A DNA stretch of 34,821 nt, taken from the NCBI GenBank assembly GCA_902763685.1, contig CACWTF010000005.1, positions 1 through 34,821 on the forward strand, written 5' to 3'. The DNA is from a methanogenic archaeon (GTDB lineage Archaea; Thermoplasmatota; Thermoplasmata; Methanomassiliicoccales; Methanomethylophilaceae). Below the pieces are notes generated by a model. The model worked only from the letters and a program-made list of their open reading frames with translations, was not told the origin of the DNA and did not search any database. Made by a program: the position numbers and the translations under genes. Positions 23,072-31,245 of this stretch are shown piece after piece (position 1 is the stretch's first letter; each line of letters opens with the position of its first letter).

Positions 23072-25099
23072 TCAACGGCAGCGGTTCCCGCCCTTCCTGC
23101 CGTCGGGACGGGGTCCGCGGGGACAGCACTTCCCCTTGTTTCCGGGGTGCTGGCTCTTTTGCTGCGGACGGGTACCGCAGGCCTGCGGGGCAGGTGCCGA
23201 CCTGCCTGCCATGATCTTGTCGTAGTAATGGACGACCATGCAGGATGTTTCGCATTTCCCGCAGGAGATGCACTTCTCCGGATCCACCTTCATGCCGCCC
23301 TTGATCCTTATCGCCTTGCGGGGACAGGCCTTCGCACATATCCCGCACTGTGTGCAGAGTTCCGCACGCAGCAGTGCCTTGACCGCCTTCTCGAAGGTCC
23401 TCTCGGCACCCTTCGCATCCTCCGCGGTAACGGATACCTGGCCTCCGCCGAACAGTCTGGCTCTGCCGGTCTTCATCTTCGCGAGGGCGATCTCGAACTC
23501 GGGAGAATACTTCACGTCGCCGACCGTCCTCAGGGCATCCTCCACATAGGCGAAGTCTCTGTTGCGGGGGATGGTGACGATGGCTTCCATCGAGTAACCG
23601 CCTGCGACACAGACGGATGCACCCTTCATCAGCTTCAGTGACAGACCGGAACCGTTCTTGGGTTCCATCTTGAGATCGAGACCTTCGGCCAGCTGCTTCA
23701 TCTTGGGCGGCAGCACCTTCCAGCGCCAGAAACCCATGTCGATGTACTCGGGAGGGAGACCGTTGCGTTCGGCGTACCTGTGCAGGTATTCCTCCCAGTC
23801 GCGGTACATGTCGGGGTGGATGCGGGAGGTGTTCCTCCATTCGCTGGCCAGACATGACGCACAGAGATAGCATCCGATACGCTCGAAATCCCTCTCGTAA
23901 AGGGGGTTGTAATCCAGTCCGCGCATCCAGATATATCCCCAGATCTCGGCGGCACACCAGTCCCTGACGGGATTGAGATTGATCTGGTTGGGGACGAAGG
24001 GGTTGCGGGTCACCAGTCCGGTGTCCGCACGCGAATACGATTCGAGGGAACGGTTGCCCTCGCTGGTTATGGTGCCGCTGGGGTAGGTCTTGGAGATCAG
24101 TTCCGAGATCGGACCGAGCTTGCAGACCTTGCAGCACCATCTGAAATCCTTGGCGGGAGGTCCGAAAGTGTCCACGTTGTCCCTGAACGCTGTGCCTGCC
24201 TCGGCGACATGAAGGACCAGACCGTTCTTCCTGGCGAAAGCCTCCACGTACTCCAGGGTCTCGGGGAATTCCAATCCGGTATTGGTGAAGAGAAGCTCCG
24301 GGTCCTTCACGGCACGGGCGGTTATGCCGTATGCCGCCAGAGAATCCTTGCCTCCCGAGAAGGAGACTGTCACGGGCTGCCTGCGTCCCTGGATGAACGC
24401 TTTGATCTCGTTGACGGAGGTCTTCTCCAGGGCCTTGAGATGGCCTGCGTTGCACTCTACGAAGGTGCTCCTGTCCGCATCGGGGGAAACGGGGAATCCG
24501 GAGGGAGCGTTCAGATCCCTCACACGGACCGCCTTCTCGGCATTCTTCAGTTCTCCGCTGGGAACCATGGATACTCCCGGACCGACCTTCTGGCCCTTCC
24601 TCAGGATGAGCGGTTCCTCCGCATCGAACTCGCCAATGGATTCAGATACGTTCTCCCCTGCCACGCCCTTGCCTTTCAGATGTCCCGAGACTCCGAATAT
24701 CCTCACGATGTTCTTGGTGGCCACGGGATCGAAGAGCTCGGCACCGGCCTGCCTGAGCTCGACCTTCAGACGGTCTGCGGCGATATCGAACCTCAGTACG
24801 CCGATGACGTTACCGTGTGCAACTATCTCGTCGGTACGGTCCTCGCCCGGGATCTTGTTGAAGAACACGGATTTGCCCTTGATCGGCTGGGCGGTGCCAA
24901 AGGCCTCGGTGAAGAGATCCTCCAGTATCCCGATGCTGTCCCCCATGCACGGGCGGATGTCGCCGGGACTGTTGATCTCGAACTCCCTGCCTTCCGAACC
25001 GCATCTGGAACATTTACTGCCCAGTAACAGAGTACCGCAGCGGTCGCACCATCTGCGGATCTCCTTCCCGTTCGCGATGTTCGTCCTAGCAGGAACCAT
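23072..25099 (-). CDS. Multidomain PP-loop (PAPS reductase-like) protein with zinc ribbon and ferredoxin domains
   Basis: The 675-residue protein contains, in order: a zinc ribbon (C18/C21/C30/C33); an RNA-binding-like (PUA-type) region at about 50-190; a PP-loop adenylating domain with SFSGGKDS at 246-253; extra cysteines in FRWCCKVCKLGP and GCYLCASC; two 4Fe-4S motifs (CTQCGICAKACP and CISCGKCETSC); and a Gly/Pro/Lys-rich tail with more cysteines. Such archaeal proteins are usually labelled phosphoadenosine phosphosulfate reductases. The zinc ribbon and PUA-like part suggest RNA or sulfur-transfer chemistry instead. ATG 25099 has a TATA box 26 nt upstream; a longer TTG start is unlikely. 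Confidence 0.88.
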   Translation of the reverse strand: MVPARTNIANGKEIRRWCDRCGTLLLGSKCSRCGSEGREFEINSPGDIRPCMGDSIGILEDLFTEAFGTAQPIKGKSVFFNKIPGEDRTDEIVAHGNVIGVLRFDIAADRLKVELRQAGAELFDPVATKNIVRIFGVSGHLKGKGVAGENVSESIGEFDAEEPLILRKGQKVGPGVSMVPSGELKNAEKAVRVRDLNAPSGFPVSPDADRSTFVECNAGHLKALEKTSVNEIKAFIQGRRQPVTVSFSGGKDSLAAYGITARAVKDPELLFTNTGLEFPETLEYVEAFARKNGLVLHVAEAGTAFRDNVDTFGPPAKDFRWCCKVCKLGPISELISKTYPSGTITSEGNRSLESYSRADTGLVTRNPFVPNQINLNPVRDWCAAEIWGYIWMRGLDYNPLYERDFERIGCYLCASCLASEWRNTSRIHPDMYRDWEEYLHRYAERNGLPPEYIDMGFWRWKVLPPKMKQLAEGLDLKMEPKNGSGLSLKLMKGASVCVAGGYSMEAIVTIPRNRDFAYVEDALRTVGDVKYSPEFEIALAKMKTGRARLFGGGQVSVTAEDAKGAERTFEKAVKALLRAELCTQCGICAKACPRKAIRIKGGMKVDPEKCISCGKCETSCMVVHYYDKIMAGRSAPAPQACGTRPQQKSQHPGNKGKCCPRGPRPDGRKGGNRCR

Positions 25100-25120
25100 G
25101 GCCACCAATCATTCACGTAG

Positions 25121-25128
25121 GATATAAG
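25121..25128. promoter_or_regulatory. Shared TATA element between two divergent leaderless genes
   Basis: GATATAAG (minus strand CTTATATC) is centred about 26 nt from ATG 25099 on the minus strand and about 28 nt from ATG 25153 on the plus strand. No other TATA-like sequence lies in the 53-nt gap, so one element seems to serve both directions. Confidence 0.65.
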
Positions 25129-25152
25129 GGAGACGATGGGCCCGGGTTTTTT

Positions 25153-25863
25153 ATGAAAGGCAACGATACCCCATGCATGGCAGGTCTCGACATAGAAAAC
25201 ATGAGGTATGCGACCACCGTCCCCAAGAGGTTCAGTCAGATCGAGCTCAGGGACATCGCGGTCTCCATCCTGGCCCTGTCGCTGGCGTTCCTGCTGATGT
25301 TCAGGAGCACCGACTTCGTCACTGCCTATTTCAAATTCTATCTGGGGGACCTATGGGCCGCCGGCATGTTCGGCATGATGGTGCTCATCGTGGTCCTCAG
25401 TTTCTTCACCCACGAGTTGGGACACAAGTTCACCGCCCAGAGGATGGGACTGTGGTCGGAGTACCGCATGTTCCCCATGGGACTGATCATAGCCGTCCTC
25501 ATGAGCATGTTCGGATTCCTCTTCGCCGCCCCTGGCGTGATCTACATCAGGGGATTCGTCGACAGGGAACAGGACGGTAAGATCAGCATGGCCGGACCCG
25601 CCACCAATATAGTCCTTGCGGTGGTCGGACTCGCCCTTGCCATGGCCCTCAACGGTCAGCCCCTCATGGTCCCGTTCTATCTTCTGTTCATCCTGAACGC
25701 ATCGCTGGCACTGTTCAATCTCCTTCCCTTCGGGATCCTCGACGGTGCCAAGATCCTCAGGTGGAACACAGCGGTCTGGACCCTGATGATCATCATCGCG
25801 GGTGTGCTCTTCGGTCTCAGGATGTTCGGTCTGCTCCCCACGTTCCAGTACACCCTGGGATGA
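25153..25863 (+). CDS. Site-2 protease family membrane metalloprotease (M50)
   Basis: The 236-residue protein has about six membrane segments with the zinc motif H87-E-L-G-H91 inside one, and the third-ligand motif LLPFGILDGAKI near residue 200. These intramembrane proteases cut transmembrane anchors of regulatory proteins. No PDZ or CBS domain is present, so it is a minimal form. It is divergent from the PP-loop gene through a 53-nt gap. The substrate is unknown; relatives that act as heat-tolerance or membrane-stress factors exist. Confidence 0.9.
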   Translation: MKGNDTPCMAGLDIENMRYATTVPKRFSQIELRDIAVSILALSLAFLLMFRSTDFVTAYFKFYLGDLWAAGMFGMMVLIVVLSFFTHELGHKFTAQRMGLWSEYRMFPMGLIIAVLMSMFGFLFAAPGVIYIRGFVDREQDGKISMAGPATNIVLAVVGLALAMALNGQPLMVPFYLLFILNASLALFNLLPFGILDGAKILRWNTAVWTLMIIIAGVLFGLRMFGLLPTFQYTLG

Positions 25864-25952
25864 CCTCTTTATACCCCGGCAGTACGCGTAAATCGCTAAA
25901 TAGGGCGTAAATCAATATCGTCCAACATTATTAACGCGCATGAGGTCATAAG

Positions 25953-26879
25953 ATGAAAGAGGCACTGATCGCACCCATCGCAGCCATCGTGGTCGTGCTC
26001 ATGGCATTCGGTACCATGACGGTCACGAGCGGATTCGAAGACAATATTCCCGGAGAATCCACGGATCCCGTTGACCCCGTTGATCCTGATACGGGAGTCA
26101 TATACGACGGAAACGGCGGCACCACGACCGGAGATGCAACGACATATGTGACTGAGAGCACCACGGTCATGGACAACATGTTTGCCTACGACGGGCATGT
26201 GTTCCTCTCCTGGAACACATCGAAGAACGGCTCGGGCACTGAGGTCGCATCGGGAACCACCGTCGAGGACGGGACCATCCTCTATGCCCAGTGGAAGACA
26301 CTCGCCAAACTGGACATCAAGTCCGTCCAGATGGCAGATTTCGCCAGTGTGAACCTGTATCTCCAGAGTGGGGACGACGAGAGCACCAGGACAGAGATCA
26401 CGGAAGCGGGAACATATTACCTTCCTGACACCGATCCGGTACTCGTAATGACGGACAAGACCGGTGCCGATGCTTACGCGCTCAACTCGCACGACGTGGC
26501 GTTCTACTACCCCGGCACATCCTGCTCCAAGCATATCGATGTCCAGGACAGCCATATCACGAGCATGACTGTTTCGGGTTCATCCGTATACAGGCACATC
26601 TCGTACACGGATACCGCCTATCCGCTGGTATTGACTCTGACAGGTTCGTCCACCAATGTGGACCTGCTCGTGTTCAATGGGAACGGTGCCACCACATCCG
26701 AGGACAAATCCACTGTCGTCATGAATGATGAGACGTCCGTACCTGCCAACATGTTCAACCCGCCCGCAGGCAAGGAGTTCTACAAGTGGAACACCGCGGC
26801 CGACGGAGGCGGTACCGACGTGGAGGTAGGTTCCACCGAGTTCCTGAACGGGATCCTCTACGCCAGATGGGTCTCCTGA
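25953..26879 (+). CDS. Secreted or membrane-anchored protein with two InlB-type repeats
   Basis: The 308-residue protein has an N-terminal hydrophobic anchor or signal (residues about 6-27), then a Pro/Asp-rich linker (STDPVDPVDPDTG). Two Listeria-Bacteroides (InlB B, Flg_new) repeats follow. The first runs from YDGNGGTT to ILYAQW at about residues 50-112; the second runs from FNGNGATT to ILYARW at about 240-306 and ends the protein. A beta-rich region lies between. Such repeats occur on surface proteins of gut microbes and are thought to bind partners. A Shine-Dalgarno GAGGT sits 6 nt before ATG 25953 and a TATA-like ATTATTAA about 22 nt upstream. There is no C-terminal anchor. Confidence 0.88.
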   Translation: MKEALIAPIAAIVVVLMAFGTMTVTSGFEDNIPGESTDPVDPVDPDTGVIYDGNGGTTTGDATTYVTESTTVMDNMFAYDGHVFLSWNTSKNGSGTEVASGTTVEDGTILYAQWKTLAKLDIKSVQMADFASVNLYLQSGDDESTRTEITEAGTYYLPDTDPVLVMTDKTGADAYALNSHDVAFYYPGTSCSKHIDVQDSHITSMTVSGSSVYRHISYTDTAYPLVLTLTGSSTNVDLLVFNGNGATTSEDKSTVVMNDETSVPANMFNPPAGKEFYKWNTAADGGGTDVEVGSTEFLNGILYARWVS

Positions 26880-26888
26880 AACTAAACG

Positions 26889-26926
26889 GAGCAGGGGGGC
26901 AACCCCTCTCCACTTGCATTTTTTTT
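26889..26926 (+). terminator. Terminator after the InlB-repeat gene
   Basis: The stem AGGGG/CCCCT (26893-26907) is followed by a run of eight T residues ending at 26926. Confidence 0.75.
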
Positions 26927-26928
26927 CT

Positions 26929-26962
26929 CAAAAACTGAAAAGTGACGGGGCAAAGCCCCGTC
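26929..26962 (-). terminator. Terminator of the FAD oxidase gene
   Basis: The perfect 8-bp hairpin GACGGGGC AAA GCCCCGTC (26962-26944) is followed on the minus strand by TTTT and then TTTTT. It sits back to back with the plus-strand terminator. Confidence 0.7.
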
Positions 26963-26974
26963 TGGATAATGGTT

Positions 26975-28414
26975 TCACTGGAATTCGGGACAGGGGTACC
27001 TGAGGTCCCTCAGAGGGGTGCCGGTCCACTGTTCGGCCTTTCCGGGGTTGAGTATGTTCTTGGGGTCGAAGGCTGCCTTGATGGCCTTGATGACCTCGAT
27101 CTCGGATTTCCTCTCGTCCTGGAAGTTGAGTGCCTTGGAGATTCCGACACCGTGCTCTCCGGTGACGGTTCCGCCCAGCTCGATGCACTTGGCGAAGATC
27201 TCGTTGACAGCTCCGAATCCCCTCTCCCACTCATCCTTCTTGGTGGGGTCGAGGACCATCTTGGTGTGGAGGTTACCGTCGGATGCGTGACCGTAGGTCG
27301 CGATGGTGACGTTGTACTTCTCGGCGGTCTTCTGGAAGAACTCGACTGCCTGGGGAACCTTGGACACGGGGACACCCATGTCGTCGGCAAGGGATACGGA
27401 TACGTAACCGGGCTTGAGGACGGACAGCGAAGCAAGGACGGATTTCCTTGCGTCGGTCCATTTGGCAATCTCCTTCGCGTCGAAGGAAGGGGTGACGGAA
27501 ACGGCCTTCTGGCTCTTCGCTACCTCCTCCACGATCTTGAGGTCCCTCTGGATGATCTCGTCGGTCTCTCCGTCGACCTCCACGATGATCAGTGCGTTGA
27601 CGTCGGGCAGAGGGTTGCCGCGGGCCTTGTTGACCGCATCGATGCTGATCCTGTCCATGAGCTCGCAGGAAGCGGGGATCAGGGGCTTGGCGATGATGGC
27701 GGAGATGCACTCTCCCGCATCGACGACGGAGTTGAACGCACAGAGGCAGGATGCGGACTTCTTGGGCTTGGTGGTGATCTTGAAGGTGATCTCGGTGATG
27801 ATTCCGAGGGTTCCCTCGGAACCGCACATCAGACGAGCGAGCTGGTATCCGGAGGAGTCCTTAATGGTGCGGGTTCCGGCACGGACGATGTCGCCGTTGG
27901 CTCTGACGAAGGTGAGTCCCAGGACGAAGTCCCTGGTGGCACCGTATTTGACCGCCCTCATACCGGAGGCGTTGGTGGAGACCATTCCTCCCACCTGGCA
28001 TGCCTCGGCGGAACCGGGGGAAGGAGGGAAGAAGAACCCGTATTTCGCGAGCTCGTTGTTGAGGTCGTTGTAGACACAGCCTGCCTCCACATCGACCCAC
28101 AGGTCCTTGACGCTGATGTTCCTGATCTTGTTCATCTTCTGCATGGCGACGACGATACCGCCCTTGATGGGTACGGCCGCACCGCAGAGACCGGTCCCTG
28201 CACCCCTGGGGGTGACCGGGATCTCGTACTTGTAGGCGATCTTCATGATTTCCGAGACTTCCTCGGTGGAGATGGGCTGGACGACTACCTCGGGGTCGTG
28301 GTGGTAGATGGATGAATCGAATCCGTAGGTGTAGAGCACGGCGGGGCTGGTGGAGATGCGGTCCTTTCCGACTACCTTCTCCAGTTCGTCGAGAATCTTC
28401 TGGTCGAGTGCCAT
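26975..28414 (-). CDS. FAD-binding oxidase, GlcD/D-lactate dehydrogenase type
   Basis: The 479-residue flavoprotein has the FAD-binding VTPRGAGTGLCGAAVP (residues 67-82), the VGGMVSTNASGMRAVKYG segment, and the C-terminal GYGHASDGN-like (here TYGHASDGNLH) and TGEHGVG motifs of the GlcD family, which oxidises 2-hydroxy acids such as glycolate or D-lactate. The electron acceptor is not encoded alongside; in related archaea such proteins can pair with HdrD-type iron-sulfur subunits. ATG 28414 is used because the longer frame to 28474 runs through the promoter (TTATAA at about 28444-28451). Confidence 0.92.
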   Translation of the reverse strand: MALDQKILDELEKVVGKDRISTSPAVLYTYGFDSSIYHHDPEVVVQPISTEEVSEIMKIAYKYEIPVTPRGAGTGLCGAAVPIKGGIVVAMQKMNKIRNISVKDLWVDVEAGCVYNDLNNELAKYGFFFPPSPGSAEACQVGGMVSTNASGMRAVKYGATRDFVLGLTFVRANGDIVRAGTRTIKDSSGYQLARLMCGSEGTLGIITEITFKITTKPKKSASCLCAFNSVVDAGECISAIIAKPLIPASCELMDRISIDAVNKARGNPLPDVNALIIVEVDGETDEIIQRDLKIVEEVAKSQKAVSVTPSFDAKEIAKWTDARKSVLASLSVLKPGYVSVSLADDMGVPVSKVPQAVEFFQKTAEKYNVTIATYGHASDGNLHTKMVLDPTKKDEWERGFGAVNEIFAKCIELGGTVTGEHGVGISKALNFQDERKSEIEVIKAIKAAFDPKNILNPGKAEQWTGTPLRDLRYPCPEFQ

Positions 28415-28443
28415 TGTTATCGCGCACCCATCCCCGCGCCCGC

Positions 28444-28451
28444 TTATAATA
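28444..28451 (-). promoter_or_regulatory. TATA box of the FAD oxidase gene
   Basis: The minus strand reads TATTATAA, centred about 33 nt before ATG 28414, so a leader of a few bases is expected. Confidence 0.55.
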
Positions 28452-28475
28452 TGTTGCCTCAGAGGGCGGGGCAAA

Positions 28476-28485
28476 CATATTTAAG
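28476..28485 (+). promoter_or_regulatory. TATA box of adk
   Basis: CATATTTAAG is centred 27 nt before ATG 28507. A GGGAGGT at 28488-28494 looks like a ribosome binding site but would lie upstream of the predicted transcript start, so it may not be used as one. Confidence 0.55.
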
Positions 28486-28506
28486 ATGGGAGGTTTAGCC
28501 TAGGCT

Positions 28507-29145
28507 ATGAAATCCATGATCGTACTGCTCGGTCCTCCCGGAGCAGGAAAAGGAACCCAGGGCGAAAAACTCCAGACCGAACTCGGCTATGTCAGGCTCT
28601 CCACCGGAGATATGCTCCGCGAGGCAGTCAGGAACGGAACCGAACTCGGAAAGCTCGCCAAGACCTACATGGACTCCGGAGCACTCGTCCCCAACGATGT
28701 CATCATCGGACTCATGAAGGACAAGATCCAGTCCCTCGGCAAGGTTCCCGGTATCATCTTCGACGGATTCCCCAGGACCGTCGAGCAGGCAGAGGCTCTC
28801 GACAAGGAGCTCGACGTGGACCTCGCACTCAACTTCGATGTCGCCGACGAGGCACTCATCGAGAGGCTGACCCAGAGGCGTTCCTGCCCCAACCCCGACT
28901 GTCAGGCGGTATACCACCTCGTCTACAACCCCCCGAAATGCGAGGGCAAATGCGACAAGTGCGGTTCTGAGCTCTACCAGAGGGACGACGACAAGGCCGA
29001 GACCGTCAAGAACAGGCTGAAGACCTACCACGAGAAGACTCAGCCTCTCGTCGACTACTACACCAAGGCAGGAAAGATCTGCACCATCCCAGGAATCGGA
29101 GACATCGACGAGATCTTCGCCAAGGTGAAGAAGGCCATCCAGTAA
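28507..29145 (+). CDS. adk: Adenylate kinase, zinc-LID type
   Basis: The 212-residue enzyme interconverts ATP, AMP and ADP. It has Walker A GPPGAGKGT (residues 9-17), the AMP-binding LSTGDMLREAV and DGFPRT (86-91), and a LID domain with C127, C132, C145, C149 and C152, four of which should bind zinc. This is the bacterial-like long form, distinct from the trimeric archaeal AdkA. ATG 28507 is used; ATG 28516 would shorten it by three residues. Confidence 0.96.
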   Translation: MKSMIVLLGPPGAGKGTQGEKLQTELGYVRLSTGDMLREAVRNGTELGKLAKTYMDSGALVPNDVIIGLMKDKIQSLGKVPGIIFDGFPRTVEQAEALDKELDVDLALNFDVADEALIERLTQRRSCPNPDCQAVYHLVYNPPKCEGKCDKCGSELYQRDDDKAETVKNRLKTYHEKTQPLVDYYTKAGKICTIPGIGDIDEIFAKVKKAIQ

Positions 29146-29155
29146 ACCTTTCACA

Positions 29156-29180
29156 GGGGCCTTCGGGCCCCGTCATTTTT
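29156..29180 (+). terminator. Terminator of adk
   Basis: The stem GGGGCC TTCG GGCCCC (29156-29171) starts 10 nt after the stop codon and is followed by GTCATTTTT. Confidence 0.75.
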
Positions 29181-29225
29181 CCAACCAAAACTATTAAAAC
29201 CATTAGAGAATTGAGGCGATTACAC

Positions 29226-29298
29226 AGCCCCGTAGTGTAGTGGTCAATCATCGGAGACTCTGGATCTTTGGACCTCAGTTCGAATCTGGGCGGGGCTA
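29226..29298 (+). tRNA. tRNA-Gln (CUG)
   Basis: This 73-nt cloverleaf has acceptor AGCCCCG pairing with CGGGGCT, discriminator A29298 and CCA encoded at 29299-29301. The anticodon stem GGAGA/TCTTT includes two G-U pairs and closes loop CTCTGGA, giving anticodon CUG. T-arm is CTCAG-TTCGAAT-CTGGG. No intron. TATA-like CTATTAAAAC lies 30 nt upstream. The A1-U72 pair fits archaeal Gln. Confidence 0.9.
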
Positions 29299-29339
29299 CC
29301 ACTTCTTCTAAAATTTCGATTGCTCCCGAAGGTTACGCT

Positions 29340-29711
29340 ATGACTATAACTCCGCTCTCCATCGCACTCGTCGCATTGGGTGGAGCCATCGGTGCCGTAC
29401 TGAGATTCACGGTCGGACAGTTCGTCGATTCCAGTCAGTTCCCGTGGGCGACGTTCGTCGTAAACGTCACTGGATCGTTCCTGCTGGCACTGATCACATT
29501 CTCGTTCACGGGACTGTCTGCGGAAACCCGCCTTTTCCTTTTCACCGGACTGTTCGGGGCATTCACGACCATGTCCACGTTCAGCCTCGAGACCACCCAG
29601 TTGCTGTTCGACGGGAAGACCCTGCAGGCCGGGATCAACATATTCCTGAACGCGGGACTCTGTGTCCTCGGTGCGATCCTCGGGAAATACGCAAGCGTGC
29701 TCTTCGCTTGA
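29340..29711 (+). CDS. crcB: Fluoride ion channel CrcB (FluC)
   Basis: The 123-residue protein has four membrane helices and the family motifs GGAIGAVLRF (residues about 14-23), NVTGSFLL and TGLFGAFTTMSTFSLE. It exports fluoride as a dual-topology dimer. The start is 38 nt after the encoded CCA of tRNA-Gln; TCTAAAATTT at about 29307-29316 lies 27 nt before the ATG, so it may have its own leaderless promoter rather than depend on the tRNA. No fluoride riboswitch fits in this short gap. Confidence 0.95.
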   Translation: MTITPLSIALVALGGAIGAVLRFTVGQFVDSSQFPWATFVVNVTGSFLLALITFSFTGLSAETRLFLFTGLFGAFTTMSTFSLETTQLLFDGKTLQAGINIFLNAGLCVLGAILGKYASVLFA

Positions 29712-29759
29712 TTCAAAAGGATAGGGCCGCCGGAGGTCCCGGACGGCCCGGTTAAGGTT

Positions 29760-30338
29760 TCAGAATTCGCTGCGGGTTCCGTCCACGATGTCCTTGAAGT
29801 AAGGCACCGCGTCCTCGGGTCCCCTGGCGATGAGGATGTCTCCGGCTTCCAGACGGCTGTTGCAGTTGGGACCGAAGATGTAGTCGTCCTCACGCCTGAT
29901 GGCAAGGACGAACATTCCGCTGTTGGTGGCGAGGGATACCTCTCCGAGCGACTTTCCGGCCAGGATGGAATCGGGTGCCACCTTGGCAAGACAGAGTGTG
30001 GTGTCGGAATCCCTGATGGACATGGCGAGAACAGGGTGCTCCGCCAGTCCCCTCACTACGACATCGGCGACGGATTTCGCCGCCTCGGCGATCTCCAGGA
30101 TGCTGACCATAAGACGGGTGGTGACGACCGCCCTTGCTACCTCATCGGGCATGGCACGGCTGACGTACGCGATCTCGTCCTGGATCCTCTCGGAGAGTTC
30201 CTCCATACGGTCGTTGAGGGCGATGACCTCCTCCGCGATCTCCACGTTGTCGTAGAGGAGAGATGAATATGCCAGATCCACCATCATCTCGGAGGTGTCC
30301 TTGAGTTCGAGGAACATGACTTCGAGTTTGGAGTTCAT
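29760..30338 (-). CDS. PhoU-like/RCK_C (TrkA-C) regulatory protein, second of the pair
   Basis: The 192-residue protein has a PhoU-like helical region (residues about 1-100, with LKDTSEMMVDLAYSSLLY) and a C-terminal RCK_C/TrkA_C domain (about 105-182, ending SRLEAGDILIARGPEDAV). RCK_C domains bind small ligands and gate cation transporters. Its ATG overlaps the preceding gene in an ATGA, so the two are translationally coupled and may form a heteromer. It is divergent from the MgtE-type transporter. A weak hairpin with TCCTTTT follows near 29716-29750. Confidence 0.9.
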   Translation of the reverse strand: MNSKLEVMFLELKDTSEMMVDLAYSSLLYDNVEIAEEVIALNDRMEELSERIQDEIAYVSRAMPDEVARAVVTTRLMVSILEIAEAAKSVADVVVRGLAEHPVLAMSIRDSDTTLCLAKVAPDSILAGKSLGEVSLATNSGMFVLAIRREDDYIFGPNCNSRLEAGDILIARGPEDAVPYFKDIVDGTRSEF

Positions 30339-31048
30339 TCGTCATCCTCCCCTCTGAGCTCTTCGGTGAGTTCCTCTTCGACACGCTGATCCTCTTCAGC
30401 CGCTTCCTCGGCGACATCCTCGGGAACGATCTCCTCGAAATCCCAGGGCTTCTTGCCGTAAGCGTATTCTGTCAGCAGGTCGGCACCGTCGTCGGTACCG
30501 CGGACCACCAGGTCGTCGTTGGCCCTTATCTTCATGTCGTCCTCGGGATCGTAGGTCCATCCGTGACGGTTCTTGATGGCGATGATCTTGCATCCGGTGT
30601 TGGCCTCGACCGCGAGCCTGCCGATGGTGTTGCCCACCATGGTGGACTCGTTCTTGACCCTGACCATACGGATCCTCTCGTCGGATTCCAGCAGGATGTC
30701 GGTGATGAGCGGCCTCTTCTCGGGAGGGAACCTGAGGAGGCTGACGATATCGGATGCGGCTCCGGAGATCCTGTCGGCGGCGGATGCCACCTCGAGCAGA
30801 CCGGACAGCTGCCTGGCGTCCTCCTTGGTCCTGCTGGAGAGCAGGGCCTTGTAACGGATGGCGAACTTCAGGTCGTCCATCTCGGTCTCCAGCTCGCGGA
30901 CCCTGTTGGCCATGTTATCGCTGTTGTACATCAGCGATGCATAGGCGAGATCGACGATGATCTCCGAGGTATCCTTCATTTCGGTGAGTAATTCGCGGAC
31001 GGACATGTCCACGTGGTCGAGTTTAGAAATATCATCGGAATCGCTCAT
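30335..31048 (-). CDS. PhoU-like/RCK_C (TrkA-C) regulatory protein, first of the pair
   Basis: The 237-residue protein is built like its neighbour: a PhoU-like region (LTEMKDTSEIIVDLAYASLM near residues 20-40), then an RCK_C domain (about 105-190, ending MKIRANDDLVVRGTDDGAD). It adds a very acidic C-terminal tail of about 40 residues. Shared segments suggest the two genes arose by duplication. Archaeal operons often place such pairs beside MgtE or potassium transporters, so a cation-responsive gate is likely; the ligand is unknown. Confidence 0.9.
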   Translation of the reverse strand: MSDSDDISKLDHVDMSVRELLTEMKDTSEIIVDLAYASLMYNSDNMANRVRELETEMDDLKFAIRYKALLSSRTKEDARQLSGLLEVASAADRISGAASDIVSLLRFPPEKRPLITDILLESDERIRMVRVKNESTMVGNTIGRLAVEANTGCKIIAIKNRHGWTYDPEDDMKIRANDDLVVRGTDDGADLLTEYAYGKKPWDFEEIVPEDVAEEAAEEDQRVEEELTEELRGEDDE

Positions 31049-31191
31049 TCGAGCACACTCCCGAGGGTGTCCGGGGCCTCCGTTAAGGCCGAACGCTGAT
31101 GACTATTAGGCAACTATGTTCACCTGTGGTAAATCTTGCTTCTGACGGATGTTACGCGGTCGCGCGTATATTATTCTGTGCCCGCACGTCA

Positions 31192-31200
31192 TTTATATAA
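31192..31200 (+). promoter_or_regulatory. TATA box of the mgtE-like gene
   Basis: TTTATATAA lies about 32 nt before an ATG at 31228 that opens a two-codon frame (ATG GTT TGA), and about 50 nt before the TTG start of the transporter. The rest of the 197-nt divergent gap (31049-31245) has TATTATTC and TTAACGG-like elements but no gene or recognisable Mg riboswitch. Confidence 0.6.
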
Positions 31201-31245
31201 CAAAGAAGTACCCCGCTCCGAAGTAACATGGTTTGAGGTGGTTTT

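Noticed and set aside
26942-28315. 457-codon open frame on the plus strand
   Set aside because: It is a shadow of the FAD oxidase. It would also start inside a terminator hairpin.
29302-29339. Fluoride riboswitch upstream of crcB
   Set aside because: The gap is 38 nt, too short for the riboswitch, and contains only a TATA-like element.
31049-31245. Magnesium riboswitch upstream of the MgtE-type gene
   Set aside because: The predicted leader is under about 30 nt and I see no long conserved structure.
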